In this document: positions 19,547-27,767 of the stretch, piece after piece
How the letters are laid out: each line of letters opens with the position of its first letter
Position numbering within the stretch: the first letter of the stretch is position 1
Assembly: GCF_002954705.1 (NCBI RefSeq)
Contig: NZ_MSCO01000003.1
Location: 169,124 to 216,211, forward strand
Direction: 5' to 3'
DNA from: Aliivibrio sifiae
Lineage (GTDB): Bacteria; Pseudomonadota; Gammaproteobacteria; Enterobacterales; Vibrionaceae
DNA: 47,088 nt
Position numbers and translations under genes: made by a program
Notes under the pieces: model-generated
Database searches by the model: none
Seen by the model: the letters and a program-made list of their open reading frames with translations, nothing else
Told to the model about the DNA's origin: nothing

Positions 19547-20616
19547 TATATGCCCTCTTTGGCGGTGTTATTGAGATTAGTGGTTAAATGTTCAAACACA
19601 GTTGTGATCATATCAAGACTAATATCTTGCATGATATGGTCGCCTTTAACGCGAGTACTCCATTTTAACTCATCAATCGATTTATTGTGTTGTGTCGTTA
19701 CGTGTTGTTCATACACACTAACGACATAAGGTAAGCTGTTATAAGGGCCTGTTCGTTTGGGATTACTGTGGCCATATAGCCCAACAACAGGGGTGTCTTG
19801 TGTGGTAGCAATATGAGCGGGTCCTGAATCAGGAGCAATTACAACCTGTGCTTTATTTAATACCGCAGTTAATTGCTTTAACGAGGTTTGACCTATTAAA
19901 TTAATAATAGGTAGCAGTGTTAAAGATTCAATATTTTTACCAAGTTGTTTCTCCCTCTCACTTGGCGCTCCACATAATATCACTTGATAGCCATGCTCAG
20001 TTAACCAATCAGCCAATTGAGCATAGCGCTCAGGGAGCCAGTTACGTTCATCTTTACTTGCAGCAGGGGAAATAACAACATAAGGCTTATTTGTTGGGAT
20101 ATGTTCATCAACAAAAGATAAATCTGCACTGGATAATGGAATATTCCAAGTTGGCTTACTCTTTGGTACACCTAAATATTCAACAAAAGAGTAAAAACTG
20201 TCGAGAACATGTGCCGATGCAGTATCTTCAATTTTACGATTAGTGAATAGCCATTGGCCTTCTTTCGCGCGCTTACGGTTAAAGCCCACTTTATATTTGG
20301 CTTTAATACCGAGGGTTAATACGCTCGCTCGTAGTGCCAATTGCATATGGACTAAAGCATCAAAATGTTGATTTTTTAATTGTGCCCAAATTGCTTTCAT
20401 GCCTTTAAATCCCAATTTTTTATCAAAAGGGATGACAGTAATATTGGGTAAATCATGAATTAATTGCGCTTCTACTTTACCAACAATCCACGTTATTTTA
20501 GTACTTGGCCATTCTTTTTGAATTGCTTGAACTGCCGCTATAGCATGGCAAACATCCCCAATTGCAGATAAGCGTAGGATGCAGAGAGAGTTAGGGGCAG
20601 AAGTGAATAAAGCCAT
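19546..20616 (-). CDS. GT9 heptosyltransferase (WaaC/OpsX-like)
   Basis: ADP-heptose-type GT9 enzyme, 356 aa from the ATG at 20616 (MALFTSAPNSLCILRLSAIGD). An upstream in-frame ATG at 20667 would add 17 poorly conserved residues. It has the N-terminal LRLSAIGDVCHA motif, the C-terminal PDSGPAHIA donor-binding motif and a VVISPAASKDERNW segment. The FDKKLGFKGMKAIW region resembles the OpsX type, which adds heptose I to phosphorylated Kdo in Haemophilus. The kdkA gene next door supports that reading. The assignment to heptosyltransferase I is inferred; WaaF is encoded separately at 32341. Confidence 0.82.
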   Translation of the reverse strand: MALFTSAPNSLCILRLSAIGDVCHAIAAVQAIQKEWPSTKITWIVGKVEAQLIHDLPNITVIPFDKKLGFKGMKAIWAQLKNQHFDALVHMQLALRASVLTLGIKAKYKVGFNRKRAKEGQWLFTNRKIEDTASAHVLDSFYSFVEYLGVPKSKPTWNIPLSSADLSFVDEHIPTNKPYVVISPAASKDERNWLPERYAQLADWLTEHGYQVILCGAPSEREKQLGKNIESLTLLPIINLIGQTSLKQLTAVLNKAQVVIAPDSGPAHIATTQDTPVVGLYGHSNPKRTGPYNSLPYVVSVYEQHVTTQHNKSIDELKWSTRVKGDHIMQDISLDMITTVFEHLTTNLNNTAKEGI

Positions 20617-20692
20617 AGAGATGTTAACCCAAGAAGAATGAGTTAGAATTATGCTATTAACGGTCATAAATGTAAAATGGCAGAGCGAGAAA

Positions 20693-20737
20693 GAGACTAG
20701 GAACTATACGCTACGCTAACTAGAGACTATAAGAGCA
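20693..20737. repeat. Family B repeat
   Basis: actaggaactatacgctacg followed by ctaactagagactataagag. It starts just upstream of the GT9 gene. The 20668-20950 gap is B, A and B units only. Confidence 0.7.
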
Positions 20738-20760
20738 GGGTTCAGAGGAGCTTGCTTTTA

Positions 20761-20830
20761 GCTCCTCCTCTTTATCGATATAGCTACTTGGCTATAAATG
20801 TTGATATAAGGGGAGGTTGGGAGGGGTTGC
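20761..20830. repeat. Family A repeat, single-arm copy
   Basis: gctcctcctctttatcgata ... tataaggggaggttgggagg. It is flanked on both sides by family B units, as in the 12.3-kb and 13.2-kb gaps. Confidence 0.7.
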
Positions 20831-20870
20831 TAGTGAATGACTAGAAGTTATAAAAATACCTAGCTTTTGA

Positions 20871-20924
20871 TCTTATAGTTTCTAGAAGCGAAGCGGTCTA
20901 GTTAGCGCAGCGTATAGTCTCTAA
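20871..20924. repeat. Family B repeat, reverse orientation
   Basis: tcttatagtttctagaagcg followed by tctagttagcgcagcgtata. It ends about 27 bp before the kdkA start. Confidence 0.7.
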
Positions 20925-20950
20925 TTATTTAATATTGGAGTGTCTGTAAC

Positions 20951-21637
20951 ATGCAAAAAATCCAAACAAAAAAACAAACCATTTGGTATGACGACTCAAT
21001 CTTAGCAGCCCCACCAGAACAGTGCTGTGATCCCGAATTTTGGCAGCAACAAGATAAGGTAATTGGCTCAGCTCAAGGGCGTGGTACAACATGGTTTGTA
21101 GCATTAGATAATATGGACGCTGCGCTGCGTCATTATCGCCGTGGTGGGTTGTTTGGAAAGCTAATTAAAGACCACTACATTTTTACTGGTTGGGAACAAA
21201 CACGAAGCTATAAAGAGTTTCAGCTTCTTAACACCTTAATAGAAGCAGGTGTTAATGTACCAAAGCCAATTGCAGCGAGAAGTGTAAAAAGAACTTTTTG
21301 TTATCAAGCGGACTTACTAAGCCAAAAGATCCCAAATGCTCGTGATCTTGTGGCTATTTTGCAAGAAAAGCCATTATCAAAAGAGATCTACCAAAAGATT
21401 GGTAATGAAATTCGTAAAATGCACGCAGTTCAAGTGAACCATACAGATTTAAATATCCACAACATTTTAATTGATGATAACGACAAAGTTTGGATTATTG
21501 ACTTTGATAAGTGCTACCAACAGAAAGGCGATGAGTGGAAGGAAAATAACTGGGATAGATTAAAGCGCTCGTTTATTAAAGAGGTTAATAAAAGAGGCAT
21601 CTATTGGAAGGAAGAAGAATGGGCTTACCTTCTTTAA
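20951..21637 (+). CDS. kdkA: 3-deoxy-D-manno-octulosonic acid kinase
   Basis: Kinase of 228 aa that phosphorylates position 4 of Kdo in the LPS inner core, typical of organisms with a single Kdo (Haemophilus, Vibrio). The kinase-like fold shows HTDLNIHNIL (catalytic Asp and metal-binding Asn) near residues 163-172 and IDFDKC (DFG equivalent) near 182-187. YRRGGLFGK near the N-terminus holds the ATP-binding region. TTGGAG precedes the ATG. It is the only rightward gene in the leftward core cluster and so has its own promoter region, made almost wholly of dispersed repeats. Confidence 0.93.
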   Translation: MQKIQTKKQTIWYDDSILAAPPEQCCDPEFWQQQDKVIGSAQGRGTTWFVALDNMDAALRHYRRGGLFGKLIKDHYIFTGWEQTRSYKEFQLLNTLIEAGVNVPKPIAARSVKRTFCYQADLLSQKIPNARDLVAILQEKPLSKEIYQKIGNEIRKMHAVQVNHTDLNIHNILIDDNDKVWIIDFDKCYQQKGDEWKENNWDRLKRSFIKEVNKRGIYWKEEEWAYLL

Positions 21638-21663
21638 GGTTATGGAAAGGTAAGGCCGTTCTT
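21615..21663. terminator. Hairpin across the kdkA stop codon, likely bidirectional terminator
   Basis: aagaatgggcttacctt (21615-21631) pairs with aaggtaaggccgttctt (21647-21663), 15 of 17 positions, with a 15-nt loop containing the kdkA TAA. T/A-rich sequence follows. It lies between two convergent genes 28 bp apart. Confidence 0.5.
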
Positions 21664-21665
21664 TA

Positions 21666-22625
21666 TTATCTATTAAGTTGAGCTAAAGCTAGTGAAACGA
21701 CTTTATTAGTCGTTATTGCGTTAATGCATTTATCCTCTTCATTTGGAGTAATGGCCCAAGAGTGCTCATGTGAATAAAACCATTCACTCATCGTATTGTA
21801 TGGTGAGGCCTTTGAATTTTTCCATCCCCATAAAGTAATTAATGGGACGGTTAACATTTGGAAAATATGAGTTGGTCCACAATCATTAGCAATAGATAGC
21901 TTTGAGGATAGAGCTAATTCAATCAAATTAGGCACTGTAGGGCTATGATGAATTTTGGTTGGAATATTTGCAATCTTGTTTGGAATACTTTCTTCGTAAT
22001 GCTTTTCGTCTGGCCCAAGAACCCAGTTAATCACAGTTAACTTAGGATATTGTGTCGCAATTTTATCTACAGCTGCTAGATAATGCTTTAGATTCCATCG
22101 TTTATAATCACCGGCACCACCACCTGGGAGTAAAGTTAATCCCATACTTTCTTTTGAGATGTTAGTATCTACTAGCGATTTGATAATATTAGGAGTGTAA
22201 TGTCTGCTTCTAATAGTATTGAGTAGAGCTAGATGGCTGTTCGCAATATATTGAAATCCCTTATGAACTTTTAGGTGTTTTTGGTAGCAGCATTTGTGTA
22301 ATTTACTATCACTGTGGCCAAAGGTTTCTTTTATCTTACTTAACCCAATAGCCATATGCACTTTGTCGGAACCGGAATATAAGTTATAAGCGACATCATA
22401 TTGCTGAGCGTTAAGTTCATTAATTAATTTAATAAAGCTGAATTTTTTATAATTTATGAGAGAGTCTGCAGCATTCACGGTAAGTAACAGCTTGCTTTGT
22501 TCGAATTTTGACCATATATCTATTATTGCATTAGGATACTCTTCTTTTAATGCACATAAAAAAGGCAGTTGAGTTAGAATATTCCCAAAGTGTGGTCTAC
22601 TTGGGACAAAGACCGCTATTTTCAT
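21666..22625 (-). CDS. GT9 family glycosyltransferase (heptosyltransferase-like)
   Basis: GT9 fold protein of 319 aa. The N-terminal glycine motif is altered (VPSRPHFGNILTQLPFL). The C-terminal NDCGPTHIFQM replaces the usual D-S-G-P-x-H donor motif while keeping the Asp, Gly and His. A TLLPGGGAGDYKRWN segment is the phosphate-contact region. It is an outer-core or divergent heptosyltransferase; these altered motifs make the donor sugar uncertain. It converges on kdkA and diverges from the YejM-like gene 95 bp away. Confidence 0.8.
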   Translation of the reverse strand: MKIAVFVPSRPHFGNILTQLPFLCALKEEYPNAIIDIWSKFEQSKLLLTVNAADSLINYKKFSFIKLINELNAQQYDVAYNLYSGSDKVHMAIGLSKIKETFGHSDSKLHKCCYQKHLKVHKGFQYIANSHLALLNTIRSRHYTPNIIKSLVDTNISKESMGLTLLPGGGAGDYKRWNLKHYLAAVDKIATQYPKLTVINWVLGPDEKHYEESIPNKIANIPTKIHHSPTVPNLIELALSSKLSIANDCGPTHIFQMLTVPLITLWGWKNSKASPYNTMSEWFYSHEHSWAITPNEEDKCINAITTNKVVSLALAQLNR

Positions 22626-22720
22626 TGTGACTTTCCTTTTGTTTCTACAATCGTATGAAAGTTATTATATAACGTTTAAATTTTTTCAGTACAGAAACTA
22701 AGGAATACATCAGGTTAATT

Positions 22721-24571
22721 ATGTTGATAGCATCTAACTTTAAGCAAAAACTTCATAGCTATGGCTGGTTCATTTTAATCAATAGCTTAGTTGCAATGGT
22801 AATTGCGACTCGTTACTTCGCTTTTTTGCCAGAGATCCCAACTGACGTATTGGGGCTAAGTTTTCTGGTCTCAGGCACTTTTAGCCAAATGGTATTACTT
22901 GCTGGGGTAATAGGCTTAGTTGCACTTCCTACACTCTTTATTTCAAACAATAAAATTAGAAATGGATTGCAAGCACTTATAGCTTCGCTTGGTATTGCTG
23001 TCTTATTTATCGATACGTTAGTGTTTGCACAATATCGGTTCCACATTAATGCGGTTGTGCTTGAGTTAGTACTATCTGGACAAGTAGTGAGTTTTCCATT
23101 TATTACATGGATAACAGTTATTGGTGGGGTGATTGCCCTTGTTGTAGGTCAATATTTATTGATTTCATGGCTAGAAAAACCAGCAGCGATAACACAACAT
23201 AAGTTAGGCCGTAAATTTGCTCTTATTACATTCTTCGCATTATTAGCAACACATGGTATTCATATTTGGGCAGCAGCGAATGCTTATCAACCAGTGACTA
23301 CCGTTAAGCGTTATTTACCCGTGTTTTATCCTGCGACATCAACAAGTATGATGAAAAAATATGGTTGGGTAAACGAGGAAGCTATTGCTCAACAAAAAGC
23401 CATGAAACTTAATCGTAAGAGTGATTTGAATTATCCATTGGCACCATTACAAAAAGAAGCGGTTGAGAAGCCAATTAACATAATGATCCTTGCTGTTGAT
23501 TCATGGCGTGCAGATACATTCAATGCTGAAAATACCCCAAACATGTGGCAATACGCACAAGATGGGATGATTTTTAATAATCATATAGCAACAGGTAATG
23601 CGACACGTACCGGTATCTTTGGTCTATTTTATGGTATTCCAGGAACGTATTGGCATGGCTTCTTAGCGAATCAAAAGTCACCAGTGTTGATTGACCGCCT
23701 TCAAGAATTAAATTATGAAATGGGAATATTCACAGCTGCTCAGCTTGAGAAGCCTGAATTTAATCAGACTGTATTTAAAAATATCCCTAATTTACGTATT
23801 AAATCAGAAGGGAACTCACCATCAGAGTTAGATAAAGATTTAACTAAAGATTGGTTAGAGTGGTACAGCAAACGTGATACTTCCAAGCCTGCATTTTCAT
23901 TTTTATTTTACGATGCACCACATGGTTATGATTTTCCTAAAGACTACGAACATCGTTATGAACCAATGTTAGATAATATTAACTATTTAGAATTGAATAA
24001 CGATAGTGATCCAACACCTTTCTTTAATCGCTATAAAACCAGTGTCCATTTTGTTGATAGTGTAGCAAAACACGTATTAGATAAATTAAAAGAAACAGGT
24101 GATTTAGAGAATACGATTGTGATCATTACAGGGGATCACGGACAAGAAATGAATGATAATCGCATGAATTTCTGGGGACATAACAGTAACTTTACTAATG
24201 CTCAAGTAAACGTACCCTTTGTGATCCTTGCCCCTGGGGTAAATGGTAAAACATTAGATTGGAGTGCGGATGATTTAACCAGCCATCAAGATGTAGTGCC
24301 AACATTAATGAAGCACTATCTGGGTATTACTAATAATATTAAAGATTACTCAGTTGGTGAAGATTTACTAGGTAAGCATGTAGATAGAAATTGGATTATG
24401 TCTTCTAATTATAGTGGCTATGCAATTATTGATAAAGAGTCTATTTTAGAAGTTGGGGCGACTGGTCAGTATCAACTGCTTGATAAAAAGAACCGTCCAT
24501 TAAAAGATGCGAAACTAAATTATCAGCATCTTCAAGAAGCGTTAGAGCAGATCAGTCGATTTAGTAAATAA
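22721..24571 (+). CDS. YejM/PbgA-like DUF3413 sulfatase-fold inner-membrane protein
   Basis: Protein of 616 aa with five N-terminal membrane helices (about 16-33, 53-74, 83-103, 127-149, 166-186) forming the DUF3413 domain, then a periplasmic alkaline-phosphatase-superfamily domain from about residue 250. It parallels E. coli YejM/LapC, the LPS-synthesis sensor, including a THGIHIWAAANAYQP stretch like YejM SHVVYIWADANFY. Unlike the E. coli protein as I recall it, this one keeps a canonical metal set: Asp260, Thr295, Asp472-His473 and His487 (GDHGQE...WGH). It may therefore be a catalytically active paralog acting on LPS or a phospholipid headgroup. Confidence 0.82.
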   Translation: MLIASNFKQKLHSYGWFILINSLVAMVIATRYFAFLPEIPTDVLGLSFLVSGTFSQMVLLAGVIGLVALPTLFISNNKIRNGLQALIASLGIAVLFIDTLVFAQYRFHINAVVLELVLSGQVVSFPFITWITVIGGVIALVVGQYLLISWLEKPAAITQHKLGRKFALITFFALLATHGIHIWAAANAYQPVTTVKRYLPVFYPATSTSMMKKYGWVNEEAIAQQKAMKLNRKSDLNYPLAPLQKEAVEKPINIMILAVDSWRADTFNAENTPNMWQYAQDGMIFNNHIATGNATRTGIFGLFYGIPGTYWHGFLANQKSPVLIDRLQELNYEMGIFTAAQLEKPEFNQTVFKNIPNLRIKSEGNSPSELDKDLTKDWLEWYSKRDTSKPAFSFLFYDAPHGYDFPKDYEHRYEPMLDNINYLELNNDSDPTPFFNRYKTSVHFVDSVAKHVLDKLKETGDLENTIVIITGDHGQEMNDNRMNFWGHNSNFTNAQVNVPFVILAPGVNGKTLDWSADDLTSHQDVVPTLMKHYLGITNNIKDYSVGEDLLGKHVDRNWIMSSNYSGYAIIDKESILEVGATGQYQLLDKKNRPLKDAKLNYQHLQEALEQISRFSK

Positions 24572-24612
24572 TTACTTTGAATGCAATGGCATAAAATAAG
24601 CTTGCTGTATGA

Positions 24613-24756
24613 ATAATTGGCTCTGAAGCTAAGTTGATTGGGGATATTACAATTGATGAAAACTGTTTTATTGGAGCTAATGCTATAATTACAAAAAATA
24701 TATATGGAAATAGTTTTGTTGTTGGGAATAATAAATATATAAATTCTAATGGTTAA
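24613..24756 (+). pseudogene. 3' remnant of a hexapeptide-repeat acetyltransferase
   Basis: An in-frame stretch of 47 codons with no start codon (a TGA precedes it directly) reads IIGSEAKLIGDITIDENC, then FIGANAIITKNIYGNSFVVG and a short tail. The hexapeptide periodicity and the GN(S/T)xVVG end are those of a serine-acetyltransferase-type left-handed beta-helix C-terminus. It lacks everything upstream. It lies between the YejM-like gene and neuD, probably a scar of gene replacement at the edge of the neu cassette. The rest of the 24572-24832 gap is AT-rich with nothing else recognised. Confidence 0.7.
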
Positions 24757-24832
24757 CTAATGTTTTTCGTCTTATTATTTTTTAACTATAATGTTCCCAT
24801 GAATTTTACAGCGATAAGGTATTAAATAGTCT

Positions 24833-25456
24833 ATGAAAGACAAGTTAATTATTATAGGTGCTGGTGGCTTTTCTAAAGCCATAATTGATAGTATTGATCA
24901 TGACATTATAGATCTTATTGGTTTTATTGATACTTATAAAAGTGGCAATCATCAAGGTTATCCTATTATAGGTAATGATCTCAATGATATTAATCGCCCT
25001 CAAGATTATGTCTATTTTATAGGGGTTGGAGATCCTAATATTCGTTATGATTTTTTATCTTTATTAAAAGAAAAAAAACTACCAATTATTAATATAATCG
25101 ATAAAACAGCAATTTTATCTCGTAATCTTGAATTAGGAGATGGTATTTATATTGGAAAAATGTGTATTGTCAATAGTGATACAACGTTGCGAGATGGTGT
25201 TGTTATTAACACTCGAGCATTAATTGAGCACGGAAATATAATTGGGTCTTGCAGTAATATATCAACAAATGTTGTTTTGAATGGCGATGTAAGAGTTGGA
25301 GAAAAAACGTTTATTGGAAGCTGTACAGTCTCTAACGGACAGATAAATATTGGTTCAAATAGTACTATTGGATCAGGTTCAGTTATAATAAAAAACATAC
25401 CAAATAATGTAGTTGTTGCAGGATCTCCAACTCGTTTAATTAGAGAGCTAAAATAA
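24833..25456 (+). CDS. neuD: Sialic acid biosynthesis O-acetyltransferase NeuD
   Basis: Protein of 207 aa of the NeuD/PglD sugar acyltransferase family. An N-terminal Rossmann-like part (KLIIIGAGGFSKAI) is followed by a left-handed beta-helix of hexapeptide repeats from about residue 95 (IEHGNIIGSCSNIS). The family catalytic His is probably in IEHG. The length is the same as E. coli K1 NeuD as I recall it. It is the first gene of a tightly packed neuDBAC operon; its stop overlaps the neuB start by one base (TAATG). It is likely to O-acetylate the sialic acid or its precursor. Confidence 0.88.
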   Translation: MKDKLIIIGAGGFSKAIIDSIDHDIIDLIGFIDTYKSGNHQGYPIIGNDLNDINRPQDYVYFIGVGDPNIRYDFLSLLKEKKLPIINIIDKTAILSRNLELGDGIYIGKMCIVNSDTTLRDGVVINTRALIEHGNIIGSCSNISTNVVLNGDVRVGEKTFIGSCTVSNGQINIGSNSTIGSGSVIIKNIPNNVVVAGSPTRLIRELK

Positions 25457-26496
25457 TGAATAAGATTTATATTGTTGCTGAAATTGGTTGTAATCACAAT
25501 GGTGACTTTAAACTAGCTAAAAGAATGGTTGATGAAGCTAAACTTGCAGGAGTTGACGCTGTTAAATTTCAAACGTTTAAAGCAGACCAATTGATATCTA
25601 AAATTGCACCAAAAGCTGAATATCAAATCAAAGTAACTGGTAATGAAGAGTCTCAATTAGACATGACTCGTAAGTTAGAGTTGCCTTATGATGAGTTTAT
25701 TAAGCTTGAAATATATGCAAAAGAGCTAGGCTTAGATGTGTTTTCAACGCCATTCGATTTTGATTCTATTGATTTTTTAGCAAGTCGAAATCAAAAAATG
25801 TGGAAAATTCCATCGGGAGAGTTACTCAATTTACCTTATCTAGAAAAGATAGCTCGTTTACCGATAGAAAATAAAGAAATTGTAATATCAACTGGAATGG
25901 CGACAGTTGATGAAATTAAGCTAGCTCTTAATGTATTAAAAGAGAATGGGATTGAATCTGAAAATATTACGATTTTACATTGTAATACAGAGTATCCAAC
26001 ACCATTTGAAGATGTAAACCTTAATTCAATTGCAGGGTTTAAAAACACATTTTCAGAATATAAAATAGGTTTTTCCGATCACTCTCCTGGCTATTTTGCT
26101 GGTATAGCTTCTGTACCTTACGGTATTACTTTTATCGAAAAGCACTTTACGCTAGATAAAAACTTTGATGGACCAGATCACAAAGCATCGGTTACCCCTG
26201 AAGAGTTAACTTTATTATGTCAAGGTATTCGTTCAGTCGAGCAAGCGCTTGGCAGTTATGAAAAGCTAGTTACAAACTCTGAGCGTAAGAATAAAATTGT
26301 TGCTCGTAAATCGATAGTTGCTAAGTCTGATATTAAAAAAGGAGATATTTTTACGTTGGAAAATATCACGACCAAACGCCCAGGAAATGGCATTAGCCCT
26401 ATGTCATGGTATGAGGTATTAGGTAAAAAAGCAGAGCAAGATTTTACAGAAGATCAGCTTATTGAACATTCTGAATTTATTGCACAAGAGGCATAA
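25456..26496 (+). CDS. neuB: N-acetylneuraminate synthase
   Basis: Enzyme of 346 aa that condenses phosphoenolpyruvate with N-acetylmannosamine to give Neu5Ac. The TIM-barrel domain has AEIGCNHNGDFKLAKRM at the start, PSGELLNLPYL, and the metal-site histidines in FSDHSPG and IEKHFTLDK. The C-terminal SAF/antifreeze-like domain (about 285-346) has ARKSIVAKSDIKKGD. Length equals that of E. coli K1 NeuB as recalled. With NeuC present and no LegB/LegC/LegH-type genes in the window, ManNAc is the simplest substrate, but legionaminic synthase activity cannot be excluded. Confidence 0.92.
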   Translation: MNKIYIVAEIGCNHNGDFKLAKRMVDEAKLAGVDAVKFQTFKADQLISKIAPKAEYQIKVTGNEESQLDMTRKLELPYDEFIKLEIYAKELGLDVFSTPFDFDSIDFLASRNQKMWKIPSGELLNLPYLEKIARLPIENKEIVISTGMATVDEIKLALNVLKENGIESENITILHCNTEYPTPFEDVNLNSIAGFKNTFSEYKIGFSDHSPGYFAGIASVPYGITFIEKHFTLDKNFDGPDHKASVTPEELTLLCQGIRSVEQALGSYEKLVTNSERKNKIVARKSIVAKSDIKKGDIFTLENITTKRPGNGISPMSWYEVLGKKAEQDFTEDQLIEHSEFIAQEA

Positions 26497-26501
26497 GCAT
26501 C

Positions 26502-27767
26502 ATGACTCTCAAGAAAATAGCAATTATTCCAGCACGTTCGGGATCAAAAGGTTTACCGAATAAAAATATTTTAATGTTGTTAGATAAACCTTTAATCGCT
26601 TACACCATTGAAGCTGCAATTAATTCTGACTTATTCTCGAGAGTCATTGTTTCAACTGACTCATTAGAATACAAACAAATTTCAGAGCAGTATGGAGCTG
26701 AGGTCATTATGCGAACGGCGGAGCTTGCTTCTGATACTGCTACATCGTTTATGGTTATTGAAGATATTCTACAGAAAACGTGTGATTTTGATTATTTTGT
26801 TTTATTACAACCAACATCACCATTTCGTAATGCTAAGCATATTCAACAGGCGGTCGACTTATTTGAGAAGTCTGTAGATACTAATTTTGTAGTATCAATG
26901 TCAGAAAGTAATAAAGGTGCGGATCTAATTAAACCGATTGACAGTGATTTAAGTTTAAAGCATTTCGATTTAGATTTTAGTAATTATCGTCGTCAAAATA
27001 ACAAAGAATATAGCCCAAATGGTGCTATATTTATTGCTAAAAATGATGCGTATTTACAAAGAAAGCATTTCTTTGGTTCTGATAGTTTAGCCTATGTAAT
27101 GAATAAAACAGATTCTGTTGATATTGATGATAGGTTAGATTTTGAGTTAGCAATTAGTATTCAAACGAATAAGAACAAGAAAAAAATATTACTTGATGCC
27201 ATTCATAAGCGAATTTTTGAAAAGAAATCAATGATGCACCGTGGCTTGCCGATTACTTTGATTGGACATTCTATTTTTGATTATTGGAATGTAGATACAT
27301 TAAATGATCAAACTGTAAATAATTTAGGAATTTCAGGAATTAACAGCCAAGAGTATTTAAATTTTATTTTAGATGAAAAATTAATTACGACAGTGGGTGA
27401 TAAGGTTATTTTGTTTGCAGGAACAAACGATATTGTTATTGATGGGTGGGCACAAGATAAAACGATAGATTGGATAACACAAACGATTACTAAATTAATG
27501 GAAATTAATCCATTCGTTCAGATTTATTTACTTTCAGTACCACCAGTTAGAGGGCGTATTGATCGCTGTAATAATGTCATTAAAGAGTTAAATTCATGTT
27601 TAAAAAGACATTTTGATAATCTTGATAATCTTGTTTGGGTTGAATTAAGCTCATCATTTTATGATGAATTTGGTAATTTATCTGCTGCATTTACCCATGA
27701 TGGTTTGCATTTTTCTGAGTTAGCATATCAACAATTAGAACGAGAAATCACGGAAGTATTAAAATGA
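26502..27767 (+). CDS. neuA: CMP-sialic acid synthetase fused to an SGNH O-acetylesterase domain
   Basis: Bifunctional protein of 421 aa. Residues 1 to about 225 are the CMP-sialate synthetase with IPARSGSKGLPNKNI (P-loop-like), LLQPTSPFR and the metal Asp region NKTDSVDIDDRLDFE. Residues from about 240 are an SGNH hydrolase, with block I Ser in LIGHSIFDYW, Gly in NLGISG, Asn in AGTNDI and the Asp/His pair in THDGLHFS. E. coli K1 and group B Streptococcus NeuA have the same fusion, where the second domain removes O-acetyl groups. It starts 5 bp after neuB and overlaps neuC by four bases (ATGA). Confidence 0.92.
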   Translation: MTLKKIAIIPARSGSKGLPNKNILMLLDKPLIAYTIEAAINSDLFSRVIVSTDSLEYKQISEQYGAEVIMRTAELASDTATSFMVIEDILQKTCDFDYFVLLQPTSPFRNAKHIQQAVDLFEKSVDTNFVVSMSESNKGADLIKPIDSDLSLKHFDLDFSNYRRQNNKEYSPNGAIFIAKNDAYLQRKHFFGSDSLAYVMNKTDSVDIDDRLDFELAISIQTNKNKKKILLDAIHKRIFEKKSMMHRGLPITLIGHSIFDYWNVDTLNDQTVNNLGISGINSQEYLNFILDEKLITTVGDKVILFAGTNDIVIDGWAQDKTIDWITQTITKLMEINPFVQIYLLSVPPVRGRIDRCNNVIKELNSCLKRHFDNLDNLVWVELSSSFYDEFGNLSAAFTHDGLHFSELAYQQLEREITEVLK

